This document shows, in pieces, positions 10,267 through 22,125 of a DNA stretch of 64,000 bases. The stretch lies in assembly GCA_013115135.1 (NCBI GenBank), contig JABANP010000096.1, positions 81,729 to 145,728 on the forward strand, read 5' to 3'. This DNA is from Perkinsus olseni. Its lineage: Eukaryota; Perkinsozoa; Perkinsida; Perkinsidae. A program made the position numbers and the translations under genes. Position 1 is the stretch's first letter; every line of letters starts with the position of its first letter. A model generated the notes under the pieces. It searched no databases. It was not told the origin of the DNA and saw nothing but the letters and a program-made list of their open reading frames with translations.

Positions 10267-13200
10267 ATGTCAGGGGCTGTTGAAGTCATGCCACCGATCG
10301 AGTTGGTTTATGCCGCCTTTCTGCTCTCATCCGTCGTCAGCTCAGTCGTTATAAGGAGGCTGCCAAGCCCTGAGTTCCGGAGGGCTGTTGGTCTTCTCGT
10401 TGGTACCGGCACCATCATATTGCTTGATGGTGCAGCAACACTGATGATATTTATAGGGGCATCCTGCGTAGGGGAGGCTTGCCGGAGATGGGATTGAAAA
10501 CTGTCTTTTCTGCCCACTGAAATCTAGTAGATGGGAAGCTTTCTAGGAAACTATGCTTGAACGTCGTACTTTCTTAAACATCCTCATCAGTGGAGCCACC
10601 CTTCGCAGGGCTTGGTCGACACTACTCGGTCCTCGCTGGATTAATAGTCGTTCTACGCCTTGCATGAGGAAGCATTCGTTCGCAGATTCTGCTGTTTGTC
10701 GTACCTCCCGGCCGTGTACGCATCAGTTTCTTCGTCTACTCCTTTGCTTTCCTTGTGCCAGCCAGACTCTACGGTAAGATGGGACATCGATCTACACTTC
10801 GGCTCGGTTACTGGATGCTGGCTTTCTGCGTAGATTGTTTGCTTCATCCCGGGGTACACCTCTCCCGAGTTAATTTTCCAGTTCTTAGGTGGAATTGATG
10901 GCATTTCTAATGCGTGCCTTCTAATACTCGCTCTGCGTAATTGTATTTACGCTGCTGATGCTGGACACGACGCCGAGAGTAGGCCGATGCCGTCTTATCT
11001 CATCTCATGCGTGCACTCTGCCAGCCCAGTTAGCTGTGGTTAAGGTTCTCTGAGGAGCATCTACGATTATCTCTGCTATGTGCTGTCATGTCCGGCCATC
11101 ATCACTGGTCCGGTCTACACCGTGAAAGACTACCGAGAGGCGATCGAAAGCTGTGACCGAGACGTTAACATCAGTGAGGTGAGGCCTACGATACTGGTGA
11201 TAATCCCTAGCGTGTATCGTCTCGCTGATGTATGTTTCCAGCGGTGTTCAATTTCAACCTTCGTGAGGGAGGCTTCGTCGGGCCAAATGTCTCTTTTGGC
11301 TATCGTCAGTTCCGATCAACCGGGGCCTGCACCGTGGGTGTCCAGTCGATATTTGACTCGATCTTGCTCAGATGTTTCGTCGAGGTGTCTTCGCGACATA
11401 CTGGGCCGTCGCCTTCATCATCAGTATAACCTGCTTCCCACTCGATTACATGCTGACCGATGACTTTGCTGGGCACTGGTTACCGGTGCAATTCGGGTAC
11501 GTGGCGTGACTAGTTCTCACTGAGAACACATTCCGCGTATCGCGCGGTGCCACCGGGGCGGTGGCGGTGGCTGTTCAGCGATGTGTGACTTGTAAACTTA
11601 GTTCATCGAACTGCAAATTGTGCAGTACATAAGATCTAGTTATGGGGCTAGCCCTGTTGCCTGTATCAGTGATGCATCGGCCATGTCCTTCCTTCTGAGC
11701 TGTCACAGCTACGCGACTGAGCCTCAGTTGCAGTGGGCGATACTATCCGCAATGATGATCCAATGCGTCGTCCATATCCGCAACGGATCAGATCCATCGC
11801 TTATGCTGCGGTAGCGTGGATCTAAGTTGTAGAAAGAAAGTTCCTCCAAGCATATTATAACTCGTGCCACGCACTTTTGCTCATCGGCACAAGTGCCGGC
11901 ACTTCTCAAGTGTTCAGCAAAGATCATCAGCCCTTCAACTATTGTCAAACGTCATCTAACCGATCTTTATCTTTATCGGTTCTCTGATTGGACTGGACGG
12001 GCTAGCTCGGAGTAGCCTCCGCCTACTCTCCGGAACGAGTTCGTTTCCTCATGAACTGATAGTATGGGCTCAAACCGCTGGTTCTTTATGCTTTCGCTAT
12101 CTGAAGGTGTCGAGATTGAGGTAAACAATGTTATGCCCACTGGTTCAGTGCCGTTCGTGATTGTGGCCGCGAATATTGGATTGCTCGTACTGGCCGAGTC
12201 CAAGGAGCCATCACAGGCTGCCAACTACATGATCTACATGAACACTAGGGCTAGCGCAGTCATGACGCAGGTTGGCATGGTAGCGGCATATAAGAACACA
12301 AGGCACTTGCCTGAGTCTTCATGCCTAAGCCAGCTCGCAGTGCGAGCCTCGCACCATCGAGGCGCATATCCCCAATGCAAGCCAGATGATCTGTGGTGTC
12401 CAGATGATCTGTGGTGTTCCTGTACTGAGTACTTCTCAGTGTCTCTCCGGTGAACCAGCACGGTTAGAATTGTGACACGTGATGCATAGCTCTGGACAAA
12501 ATCCCTTCCAATCGACAGTTTCAGCGATGTAGACTCTCGTCTTACTTGCAATGAGTGGAAGTGCCATTCCCGTGTACTACACGGCGTTTAGTGGTTCGCT
12601 GTGTGCATGATTTACCCCGCATGTGATACCTTGTATCACGTCACGCTATCTAGACCCGCTGCAAACTCCACGTGATTCACGTTGAGTTTGTCGTGGGTGT
12701 AGTATGTCAACCTACAGGCTCAGTCTCGAATCGACCGATGATCAGTCTCTGATTATCAATCGATGTCTGATAAATTGGAGCCTCAGCTGCTGACCGTCTG
12801 GCGACGCTGTCACTGAACAATTCAATCGTTACTCGTGTTGCTGACAATCGTTCATCCTACAGTTCCCTGCTCCCCCTATTTTTAGATACCTGATTCTCTC
12901 TGTGTACCATTTCCGGGCCCGTTGCTTCGCGGCATGGTACATAGCTGAGGCTGGTCTAGCGGCTCTCGGAATCCAAGCTCGCAATACGGACTTCGGAGCG
13001 CCTGAGAGAGCTAGGACGGTTGGGGAGTATGTGAGATGTTGGAATATGTCGGTGAGTGATGCCGGATATCCCAGCGAACAGCGAACGGGTCGTTGTTGTC
13101 CACACCTACACAGTTTATTGCCTCTCAGCCTGAGAGTCTCAGGTACAATCATTCTTTGCCGTCTACGTGTATCGTCCTCTGCGGTCGACCATTCCCAGTC

Positions 13201-13535
13201 GACGGCTTCGAGCTGCTCTAGTGATGTGCCTGAGTGCCTATTGGCACGGCCTACAGCCTGGCCTCTACGTCTTCTTTCTGTCTATTTTTTTCGAGACAGC
13301 CTTCGTTGATACCGTCTCTTCCTTTCTCCCTCTTCCTCTCGCCAACATCCACGTTAGTTTCGTTGGAAGCTACTACGTTCTGCCATTCCTTTTCAAGAAC
13401 GACATCTCTAACGCTTATAAGGTTTGGGCGGCCATGGGCCACGCTGGTCATTGGTACACTGCCGTCAGAGTGGTTCTGCGCATGGCCATGAGCCTCTCTT
13501 CCAGCAATGCGAAGCATATCGAAAGGTGGCCCTAG
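10267..13535 (+). CDS. MBOAT lysophospholipid acyltransferase, copy A
   Basis: Membrane-bound O-acyltransferase, predicted to transfer acyl-CoA to a lysophospholipid in the ER. It is multi-exon. Exon 1 has MPPIELVYAAFLLSSVVSSV and an adjacent hydrophobic segment. Later pieces are FFVYSFAFLVPARLYG (about 10730), GIDGISNACLLIL (about 10895), CPAIITGPVYTVKDY (about 11090) and FPLDYMLTDDF (about 11440). Then come FRARCFAAWYIAEAGLAALG (about 12910) and the catalytic Asn region CWNMSV (about 13040), joined after a GT-AG intron to QSFFAVYVYRPLRS (about 13150), followed by the catalytic His in YWHGLQPGLYVFF (about 13240). These match the MBOAT Asn/His pair of the LPCAT3/MBOAT1/2/5 group. Copy B lies 173 bp downstream and aligns piece by piece. 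The gap 11507-12885 between exons is far longer than in B. Lipid specificity cannot be read from the sequence. Confidence 0.8.
12382..12417 (+). repeat. Perfect tandem repeat, 18 bp x 2, in a long intron
   Basis: CCAGATGATCTGTGGTGT occurs twice head to tail (12382-12399 and 12400-12417) within the unusually long gap between exons of the first MBOAT gene. Confidence 0.85.
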
Positions 13536-13708
13536 TGAGCGCCAGATGTGGGCTTTGGCGTTCTTGGTTGCCATGTCGGTATTGCTCGCGTACTCATGTT
13601 TCTACTTGATGTTCGTGAATTGCGTTTCAAGCGACCTCCAATAGGACTATGGTTGCTCACAGGTAGGTGCCCGTTTTGGCCACATTGGTTCCGTAGGTTT
13701 TTTCACAT

Positions 13709-15287
13709 ATGATTGCTGCACTGCCGGTAGAAGTCATTTACGGTGGCTTCCTATCGCTATCCTTGCTCTTTGCGTGTTTGATGCGGCGCATGCCTGGCCG
13801 CTCGGAACGGCAGGCGTTTGGTTGCGTCTTGGGTATTATAACCCTTGCATTCCTCGTACACAACATAACCCTGTTCATCTTCCTCATCACTTCAATGGTG
13901 AGTTCACCTCTCCTGCTTCTGCCTACGACAACTGCCTTTCAGATTGTATTGGCGATACTCCCCAAGGACTGGATGGCAGTGGGGCTCCTCGTCTACTCGT
14001 TCGCCTTCCTATTCCCAGCTAGGGAGTGGCGTAAGTCAATGCAGTGCAGCGATCATAGGCGCTTCCGTCGTCGATCCGTATCTGTCCGGTTTTACCCATC
14101 CCCCTCATTCGCTTCGAAGTGGTCGAAGGTTTTCATGAAACTCTCGAGGGACCCCCGTAGTTGTTGGTCCAGATACGGTTGATGGCGTCTCTAATGCCTG
14201 CCTCCTCATCATGTCTCTAAGGAACTCCATGTTCGCTCGTGATGAGATGCAGACTTTTCAAGGTAGGTCGACAGCGGCTCGCCCTTCTCGAAATTATCTC
14301 GTCCCGGTGGCAGTTTCGCTCAGAGGATTTTATGACTACATCTCCTACATGGTCTTCTTTCCTGGCCTGCTCACTGGCCCGGTCTATAACGTTAAAGACT
14401 GGACACAGGCGTTGGAGGATGATGAACACGGGCTTGACGTCACTGAGGTGCTCCCTCACATTCTTGGTCGTTCGACTTGCTATGATCAGATCAAAAATCG
14501 CCTCTACCGGGCAGTGGTGTGGGCGGCTATTTTCATCACCGCCCTCAAGTTTTTCCCGATGGACTTCATGCTCTCCGAGGAGTTTACTCTCTACCCCATA
14601 CTGCTGCGCTGCGTGTAAGTAGCCGGAACAGCGGCTGCCAGTGACTTATGTGAACTCCATCAGGTACATCACACTGGCGACCTACTACTCCTTCGGTGCT
14701 CGATGCTTCGCTGGCTGGTACGTCTCAGAGGCAGGTCTGGCGGCCATGGGCATCAAGGCTCGGAACACAGATTACTGGGGACCTGAGAGAGCCAACACCG
14801 TATCGCAGTACATCAGGGAATGGAACAAATCGGTAAGGCGGCTGCTGCAGTGCTCCGTGCTGGTCTTCGTAGACGTCCTATCAGGTTCAAACCTTCTTCG
14901 CTGTCTACGTTTATCGTCCGCTACGCTCGGTGACTCCCATGAAGCCCGTGAGAGCGGCAGTGGTGATGTGTTGTAGCGCCTACTGGCATGGCTTAGAGTC
15001 CGGCCTTTACATCTTCTTCATGTCTATGTTTGTCGAGAGCACCTTCCTCAACGAGTTCCCTAGATTGCCCTCTCCCTTCGGATACATCCAAGTCACTTTC
15101 TTTGCTCAGTTATTACGGTGTGGCCTTCATGTTCAAGAGAAACCTGTCTAAAGCCTTTGCGATTTGGTCCAATATGGGATACATCGGCCACTGGTATACT
15201 TTGATACGTTTCCTACTGTGGTTGGTTGTAAAGGTTTGGATGCGTCCTCGGCAGTCGGGCAGAAGTGATAGTAAGAAACACCAATAG
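13709..15287 (+). CDS. MBOAT lysophospholipid acyltransferase, copy B
   Basis: Tandem paralogue of the preceding gene and more compact. It starts at ATG 13709 (MIAALPVEVIYGGFLSLSLL). Segments in order: LLVYSFAFLFPAREWR (about 13990), GVSNACLLIMSLRN (about 14185), GFYDYISYMVFFPGLLTGPV (about 14320) followed by YNVKDW, FPMDFMLSEEFTLYPILLR (about 14550), SFGARCFAGWYVSEAGLAAM (about 14690), REWNKSV (about 14815), a short intron, then QTFFAVYVYRPLRSVTP (about 14885) and YWHGLESGLYIFF (about 14980). The Asn and His expected for catalysis are both present, with many hydrophobic segments between them. The basic tail ends in SDSKKHQ at 15287. The GP-x-Y-x-V-K-D motif agrees better with the family than that of copy A. 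Likely role: remodelling of membrane phospholipids in the ER. Confidence 0.85.
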
Positions 15288-15662
15288 TTACTTGAAAGTA
15301 TTGTTCCTTGAGGAGAGATGATGTTGTGTAGTGAGTGGACACAGAGGGCTCGTTGGAAATAGCGGCGAGGACATCACGGATTAATGAAGCGATCGAGCCG
15401 TCCTTGGCGCCGATGAAACGTTGTGATGCTCTCGTGGTTATCACAGCGGGCGGATAGTAAATTTAGGGCCTTCCAAGGGAAGAGGGGCATTGAGACACGA
15501 AGAACGCGAGTTGGGTGTCATGCTCAAGACAATGGGACCGCAGACGCAAGGGGTTCGGCTGGCCCGTGTAGGAATTTAGATTTTACAATTTCGGAGACGT
15601 CCTGTCCTTCTCAATAGAGTTCGCCATCAACATTATACAAGACAACACAAGAGTATGAGGAA

Positions 15663-16832
15663 TCACATGGGTAACAACGGCATGGGCCTGAGGGCGGCCA
15701 AAGTCCTTAAAGGTGGCGCTACTCTGTTTGATGCGGCTATTATCTTTCTCGACGTCTTCTTCGGGTCAGCCTCTCTAGTACGGACGTATTGCCCCTGAAC
15801 CAAGGTCATCAACATCATCCCAGGGTAGAGGCTCACCTTAAGGGGATCTCGGTAGGCCCCGGGCACACTGTACGGTGGAGCTACTGAGTAATCTGATGAT
15901 AGGGCCCGGAAGTCCTCGGGGCCGCTTCTTCGACGATCGAAATGTCGATATTGTTGACCTGCCAGGGATCGCCAAGCGACTTTATTCACCGCTCAGGCTC
16001 ACTCGTTTGCTGATCTCCTCGTGATGATGTCTCCTACCCGCGGCCGGACTGTCTCTCTGATGCCACAGCTCGACACTCTGGTCGATGACCCAGCGAAAAG
16101 ATTCTTCCCCGAAGGACGCCCTGCCAGATGCATTCACGTCGACGACACTGCGTCGAGTACTTTGCAGGCCGGTCGAGTTGTCCCTCATGGCTTGGCTCTG
16201 ATAGCGTTCTGCTAGGGTAAGGTCACAACACCCACCAAGGTCCACTTGGACGGGCGGCTGCGGACACCGGGCCGGCGGCAGGACGAAGTTGTCTCTGAGG
16301 AGCTCAGTCGAGGACCCTACCACGAAGGGAGGCTCTCACCGATATCGACCCATCATTTCGCTTTCGTATGCCCTCGAGCCTGTTGCTGTTGTGATGTTAA
16401 CTTTGGAGGCATTCTTGTAAGGAGGGGTAGGGCGGACGTAGGACACCTGCCAGTTACACCACTCGGAACCACGGGCCCATCTGGGTGCCACATCCGACCT
16501 GGACCGGCGATGGACTATAAACTCGCACACACGAAGGCTCCGCAGAAGCGGTTGAGCCGAAAGGAAAGAAAATTCGACGATGTTGCTGTTTAGGCAGTTG
16601 ACTAGTGAGATAATGCTCCGCGTTACTTTTGGATCAGAATGAGCTAGCTGAGATGATGATGCCCAGGAGTTGGAATTGAAGCGCTTCGCCTCATCCTCGG
16701 TGGACATCGTGAAATGTGTCGAGCCTGAAGGACAGCCTCTGGGGGCGTGCTAGTGGTGTTGTTGCTCTCACGCTGAGCTCTCGCTAGCACTTCCCTGTAC
16801 TCTGAGGCGGCGGCGGTCGTGGTGGTGGCCAT
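15663..16832 (-). CDS. Hypothetical multi-exon protein
   Basis: The candidate start is ATG 16832, giving a Thr/Ala-rich N-terminus (MATTTTAAASEYREVLARAQ). Protein-like blocks follow on the minus strand: ESFRWVIDQSVELWHQRDSP (about 16110), EEISKR before a GTGAGC donor (about 16000), and a C-terminal piece whose frame is restored by an intron beginning GTGAGC near 15835: SVPGAYRDPLK joined to GQYVRTREADPKKTSRKIIA, ending ALRPMPLLPM at 15663. The C-terminus is basic and lacks a hydrophobic segment. No family is recognised. Exon structure between 16320 and 16700 is not resolved. Confidence 0.4.
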
Positions 16833-17443
16833 TCAAACAGTCTAATCGATGAGGATACGTGCTAACGATCAACGAAAGTATCATAACGCGGGATTGGATT
16901 AATGATGAAGCCTTGTTGATGTAACATGAATGATGTTGATCACCAACATCCACCCTCGGGTGCCCTAGTCCGCCCGGAACCCTCTCCGATGGCCCCTTCA
17001 TATCGCCCTACCTCAAAAGCAAGGAACTCCTCCGAGTCCAAACTCCTCTCACGCTAGGGACTAGGTTTGCGGGAAGGCTGCTACCGTCCTTCCCTGCCGG
17101 CGCTGTCAGGCCCTGTCCCACGGTGTGACCAACTCCAGTGTGTTGCAGAGGCGTACTGCGTGGTGGGCCATGGTGGCACAGGCTTAGCTCTCTATCGAGG
17201 GGCGAAGACGACGCCCTGTCATCGATCTGCGATAAATACTCACATGTTTCCTATGGCATGACTGCTGCGCTTCAACCTTGGATTCTCCTTGTAGTGCCCG
17301 AGATGGCATCAAATCGTTTTCTGGTCTGTTAGGCTGTTATCATCATAAACCCCAACATCCTCGTTTGACTGAATAAGCGCCCTTCTCCCTCCTCGCCAGC
17401 CGCGTAGGTTCACTGGGCGACGGGTTCATTGACATTTTCCGTA

Positions 17444-17621
17444 GATGGCCGTAGGACTAGGATCGTTGGGGTCGTCGAGGCAGCGCAACCTCTACAAACT
17501 GAAAGCGCGGGGGCTCCTCGACAATTTTTCGAAAATTAAATCTTTTTCGAATGCAATCAGCGCGCGCCTCGAAATTGCGAAATTGCGAAATTGGTACTAC
17601 GGAATCGTTCAGCGCAGGGAG
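17444..17621 (+). CDS. Possible basic first exon, unassigned
   Basis: ATG 17444 gives MAVGLGSLGSSRQRNLYKLK and continues through a basic, helix-prone stretch (SFSNAISARLEIAKLRNWYY) to QRRE before a good GTAAGT donor at about 17622. It could be the first exon of the downstream phosphotransferase fusion or a separate small gene; I could not connect it in frame to either. The interval 15290-17440 apart from the minus-strand gene holds nothing else I can support. Confidence 0.3.
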
Positions 17622-17979
17622 GTAAGTCCTCACGAGGGACTCGACAATATCGATGTATCATTGGCAGGTGTCTTGGCATTTTCCCAGACTCGGGCTTAAA
17701 GTTGCGCACCTCCGTCTGTTGTTGTGACTCCTCGCCCGCGTGATCGAGTCGCGGATAATTTAGCCGACTTAGAATTACTCTGATGTATCCTATATCACCG
17801 GAAGATACTCTAGTAGGTCGATTATGGCATGATCTACACAACGTCAAGATACTGCCTTGGCTGACTGTGGTTCACCACAGCCTGAAGACTCTCTATTGGG
17901 TCGGATTATAGTTAGCCATAGTTCACTGTGTTCACTGTTCACTATTTCAGTGGTGTTGTTGTTGTTTTGCCTAACGCTA

Positions 17980-20900
17980 TGTCACCCCGCACGTGGAGGC
18001 CCAGTCTCACAAGACAATACCGACCAACACTACGGGTGTGGAGCCTTTCGGGACCAGGTTCCTCACGCCCAATGATTTGAAGAATATATCTACCTGGAAG
18101 AATGGTAAAAATTGAACTCGCCATCGATCGTTTTGAATTTCGTTTTGTTTTAGATATTTACGACAAGTCACTTTCAACGCGTATCATATCACCTATCGGC
18201 GACTTGTAAGGTCGACCTGCTAAGATACTTCTAAAAAGTATCTTTTCACTTCTGTCAGCTTGGCGAAATATATCCCGGCGACGTTGGCACCGAACGTGTT
18301 AACATTGGCATCATTGGTATGTGCATTGCAGGCTTACTACTACACCTTCATGTAAGGCAACGATCGATGGAAGCCACGGCTGCTGCTGCTGCTGCTTCTC
18401 CTGTGGACCACACCGCCGTCGTTCGTATTTTCTGCCAATCGTGATGGTGGGTGATGAGAGATTACTTATCGATGAGCGTTTGGCATGAGTAGTAGAATTA
18501 TCATCGTTATTACATCTCCGGATCACTCTTGAGGTTCACGTCTGTTGTTGTTTAGGTACCGTAAGACTCATCCCTACTTCGCCTCTGCCACGGCAATAGT
18601 CATGTTCACGCTCTATCAACTATTTGATTGTGTGGACGGGAAGCATGCCAAGAACATCAGGTCAGTCCGTAGGGCAATCAAACTTTCGAGGTCGCTGCGG
18701 GGCTTCGTGTGAGACCTTTTCTCCCATGATAGTTCACATGATAGTTTATCCCGTTGAAAGCTGCCTTATCTGCTGCCCTTCGCACCCTTTCGGCTCAGCA
18801 ATTGTAGAATCGGTGTATTTCTGTGGTGTTTCATTCTTCTAAGTTCACGGCTGCCTGCCGTTCGAGCTCGTCGTTTTCAGGAACGAGTCGCCGTTGGGAT
18901 ATCTTTTTAATCAAGCGTGTGATAATGTAGCAGTGATATTTATTATAATTACGATGGCCATGCTAATGGGATTTGATCCAGATATTGATTCCGATGCCCG
19001 ATGTATCTGGTATGCGGTAATAATAAGGGAAAGGCAGGGTGTGCTTTTACCGGTATTGCAGGTCGTTTTAGAATTCTGTCTTCGATTTATCGAATACTTT
19101 TTTTGTACTTTTTCCGCATAATCTGATGAAGGACGTTGTCGTACTGGGTATACTACTCACCAGCAACGTGATAACACATTACCAGTGCCCTTTGGAGCCT
19201 TGTTGTCATAGTAGGGTAGCATAAGTCACTTAGCACATTGCTTGCGTTATGTTTGAGTATTCGTTGCCATGAGAAGATGGCAGTGGTGTGTAGTCTGAGG
19301 CATGGCGCTCTGCAATGTCCGAAGAGTCTCAACGACTCTCGTTGTCTTATATTTTGCGGTTTTGCCCGCAACGAGATTCCTGGTGAACTTGCTCCGTTGG
19401 GAGTCGGGTGGATTTTTGCACTATTCAGCCGCTTCTCGATTGACTACCTTTCGAAGCATGACGTGACTTGACAGGTTCAAACGGGACAGTTGGTATTCTT
19501 GTGGTCGCAGCTGTCTGCCTTCAAGAAAGGGTTCATAACGTATGGTCTGTTCACCGGCCCTGGAGAGGCTCTCTTCGTCTTCCAAATGGCTATTGTTGTT
19601 AAGATGCTCACCGGATTCGACTATTTGTAAGGTTGATAATTTTGTGGCGCGCGGTAATTTGTGCTTGTTCCTTCTCCAGTTGGGGACCTATCAGTCGTAT
19701 CCTGGCTATGCTGCCGGATGCTTTGTCAGGAGATCCTGTGAGCCAAGTCCATAGTAATAACGGGAGGGCGGCAGATTCTACCAGAGGCCGGGCGTGCGCG
19801 ACTTGAAAGCGGCACTTTGGTGAACTCAATTCCGTTAGAGCAGCAGTGGCGATAGCTGCTGTATAGATCAGCTGACGAGCCTAGTGCTCTTCGTTTCTGC
19901 TGTTGGAATATCGAAATCATTCAAGTCTTCATGACATTTAAATCAGAGTTCGTTTAGTGTTGCCCAGTAGCCGATCCAGTCCACCTACCGACCTAACCGT
20001 GTATCTCCTTTCAGCTGTATACTACGCCTTCCTCATAGCCCTCATCATCCGAGTGGTGGTTATTAAGGAGAATCCTGCAACAAGGAACATCCTGTTGTTC
20101 TGCCTGCTTTATCGGACGGTCCCAAGTAGGGCGTTGGGGAGATACTATTCATTGTGGTTTGTCGATCCCTTGGTCTCTGATAAATGTGTGAGATGAATGC
20201 TTGATGGAGGCATGGCGATACGATCGCTTAAGATACAGCGCTCTGAGAAGTTGTAGCTGGAGTGGTACTTCCGTGTTTTTGCAGGTGTCTGGTATTTTCG
20301 GGCGAGTTTTGTTATCATGTGCTGTTGCTGTCGTGCTGCTCAGGTTTATTGTTCGTATTGGGCATCACCAACTCCACCTCATTGGAGTCGATTATTTGCG
20401 ATGGTCTCTTCATGAGTATCGTCACAACGGACTTAGGTAGGTGTAGAGAGCGTGTGGGGTAGGCTGAGTGGTGGCCCTCAGTGGTGGCCCGCATGGCCCA
20501 TCGTGATGTGCATGGATGGCTGGTCTTCATGGCGATGGTATCTTTACTCGACAAGCTTGCTATCATTGGTAAGATGAGGATATGGTTGAGATTGGTTCGC
20601 TTTATATTCTCAATTCCAGTTGAAGGGTTGTGGACTGAACGTGCGTATAATTCCGATAGCGGCCGGGATTGAACCAGCGGCCTTTGCGGGGAGTTTCAAG
20701 CATTGTAATCAAACAATACTAAAGAGTATGATGTCTTGGTATACAATTACCAATAATTGAATATATAAATTATGGTCGTTATATTATAACATTTCGTGTA
20801 TTATTATTATTATCATTAATTATGTACTTATAACCTTATAAACCACCAATCGCGCCAGCCTTAAGCGGTGAAGATAGTTTTAGTTTTTGTTGTTGATCAG

Positions 20901-21826
20901 CCTGCGCAGTCTTCTACTACTGCTCCATCTTCTACGACATCTGCTCATACATGAACCTGCCGATGTTCACTCCAGTCAAGAACGTCTACATTGACGGAGT
21001 GTTCGACCTATGCCATTTGGGTAAGTGATGAACCTTGATATCGCAATCGCGCTCGCCCTGGTGATCGATCTCCTTTCAAGGTCATAAGAATCACATTGCA
21101 CGAGCATTGAATTATGGCAATAGGCTTTTTGTGGGTGTCATGAGCGACGAAGATGTGCGGAAGTAATACTGGGAATCCTATCACTTGGTAGCCTTTTCGT
21201 TAAATAGTGTATCTCCACCGCTGGCCTAGTGTGGCCTGTGAGAGTCGCAATTTCTGTCCATTCTCCTGAGCTGATGAGACGAGATCGTTTGCTTGCCTGG
21301 GCAATCTCTCGTGCGTATCCCCTCCGCGGCAGCCCTGGAAATCCCCGTTGATCGTATCAGCTTCGTGGCTCCCCTGAGGGGGTCATTAGAATCACGCTCC
21401 GCATTGATATTGTTATTGACGAGGTTGCAGGTATAAGAGGGACCCGATAATGACGTTGGAAGAGAGAGTGGCTGAGGTGCAGTCATTGAGGTAGGATGGA
21501 GTGGTGCTTGAAATCTTGCAATCTTGCACTTCCTCAGATGTGTGTATAAGGTGATTCCGAATGCCCCATGCTTCGGTATGGACAAAGAGTTCATCCGAAA
21601 GTGGAACATTCATGTTGTCTTGGCGAGTCCCGAATATGACAAGCCCGATGACAACTACTACAGGGTAATGAAGGGGCTCAGCGTTGAGGAAATGCAAGTG
21701 GAGCAAGATTGTGGTGGCTGCTAGGTTCCGAGGGAAATGGGTATCTTACAGATCATGCCGAGGACAGAAGGTGTATCTACTTCTGATATCATTAAGAGGA
21801 TTAAGAATCGTACTGATTTGGATTGA
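17980..21826 (+). CDS. CDP-alcohol phosphotransferase fused to a CTP:phospho-amino-alcohol cytidylyltransferase
   Basis: Two Kennedy-pathway activities in one multi-exon gene. The N-terminal half is a choline/ethanolaminephosphotransferase-like membrane domain: VEPFGTRFLTPNDLKNISTW, DIYDKSLSTRIISPIGDL, YIPATLAPNVLTLASL (about 18270), FDCVDGKHAKNIR (about 18625), SPLGYLFNQACDN (about 18890), YGLFTGPGEALFVFQMAIVV (about 19540) and MAHRDVHGWLVFMAMVSLLD (about 20490). The last TM-like stretch (FYYCSIFYDICSYMNLP, about 20920) runs in the same exon into the cytidylyltransferase: VYIDGVFDLCHLGHKNHI (HxGH site, split by an intron after LG), YKRDPIMTLEERVAEVQSL, KVIPNAPCFGMDKEF, EYDKPDDNYY and RTEGVSTSDIIKRI, stop at 21824-21826. 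It would act at the ER, making the CDP-alcohol and then transferring it to diacylglycerol. The 5' end is not resolved. Two residues of the phosphotransferase motif are altered (see findings). Confidence 0.85.
20660..20860. repeat. AT-rich stretch with tRNA-like fragment inside an intron
   Basis: Within an intron of the phosphotransferase fusion, a tRNA box-B-like complement (GGGATTGAACCAGCGG, about 20665) is followed by about 140 nt of strongly AT-rich sequence with short ATT runs (about 20805). Base composition differs sharply from the surrounding exons. A tRNA-derived head plus AT-rich tail is SINE-like, but no target-site duplication was identified. Confidence 0.35.
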
Positions 21827-22125
21827 TACTGTCGTATAGTGATCGAATAATAAAATCGATAACGTGATCGATTCAGGGTATCTTTACAGTCATCACTTGT
21901 TTGTTGTTGAGTTATAAGTAGCTTTACGAACAATGGGAAGGGGAGAGATGTTCACAGGCCATGTCGCGATGCTACAACGTTCTACCGTTTATCATATCTA
22001 CTATTAAATAAACTGTCTAATATTTTTTATATTATAAAAAAGTATTCATAAGTTATATAGCAAACTTTGCTAAGTATTGAAAACGTCACGTTTCGGGTAT
22101 TGCGGTAGTGTTCGTGAGCTCGCCA
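21827..22125. other. AT-rich intergenic spacer
   Basis: The 300 bp between the phosphotransferase fusion and the TRM6-like gene contain an AT-rich block (about 22000-22070) and no open frame of note. It probably holds the 3' end of the upstream transcript and the 5' end of the next. Confidence 0.5.
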
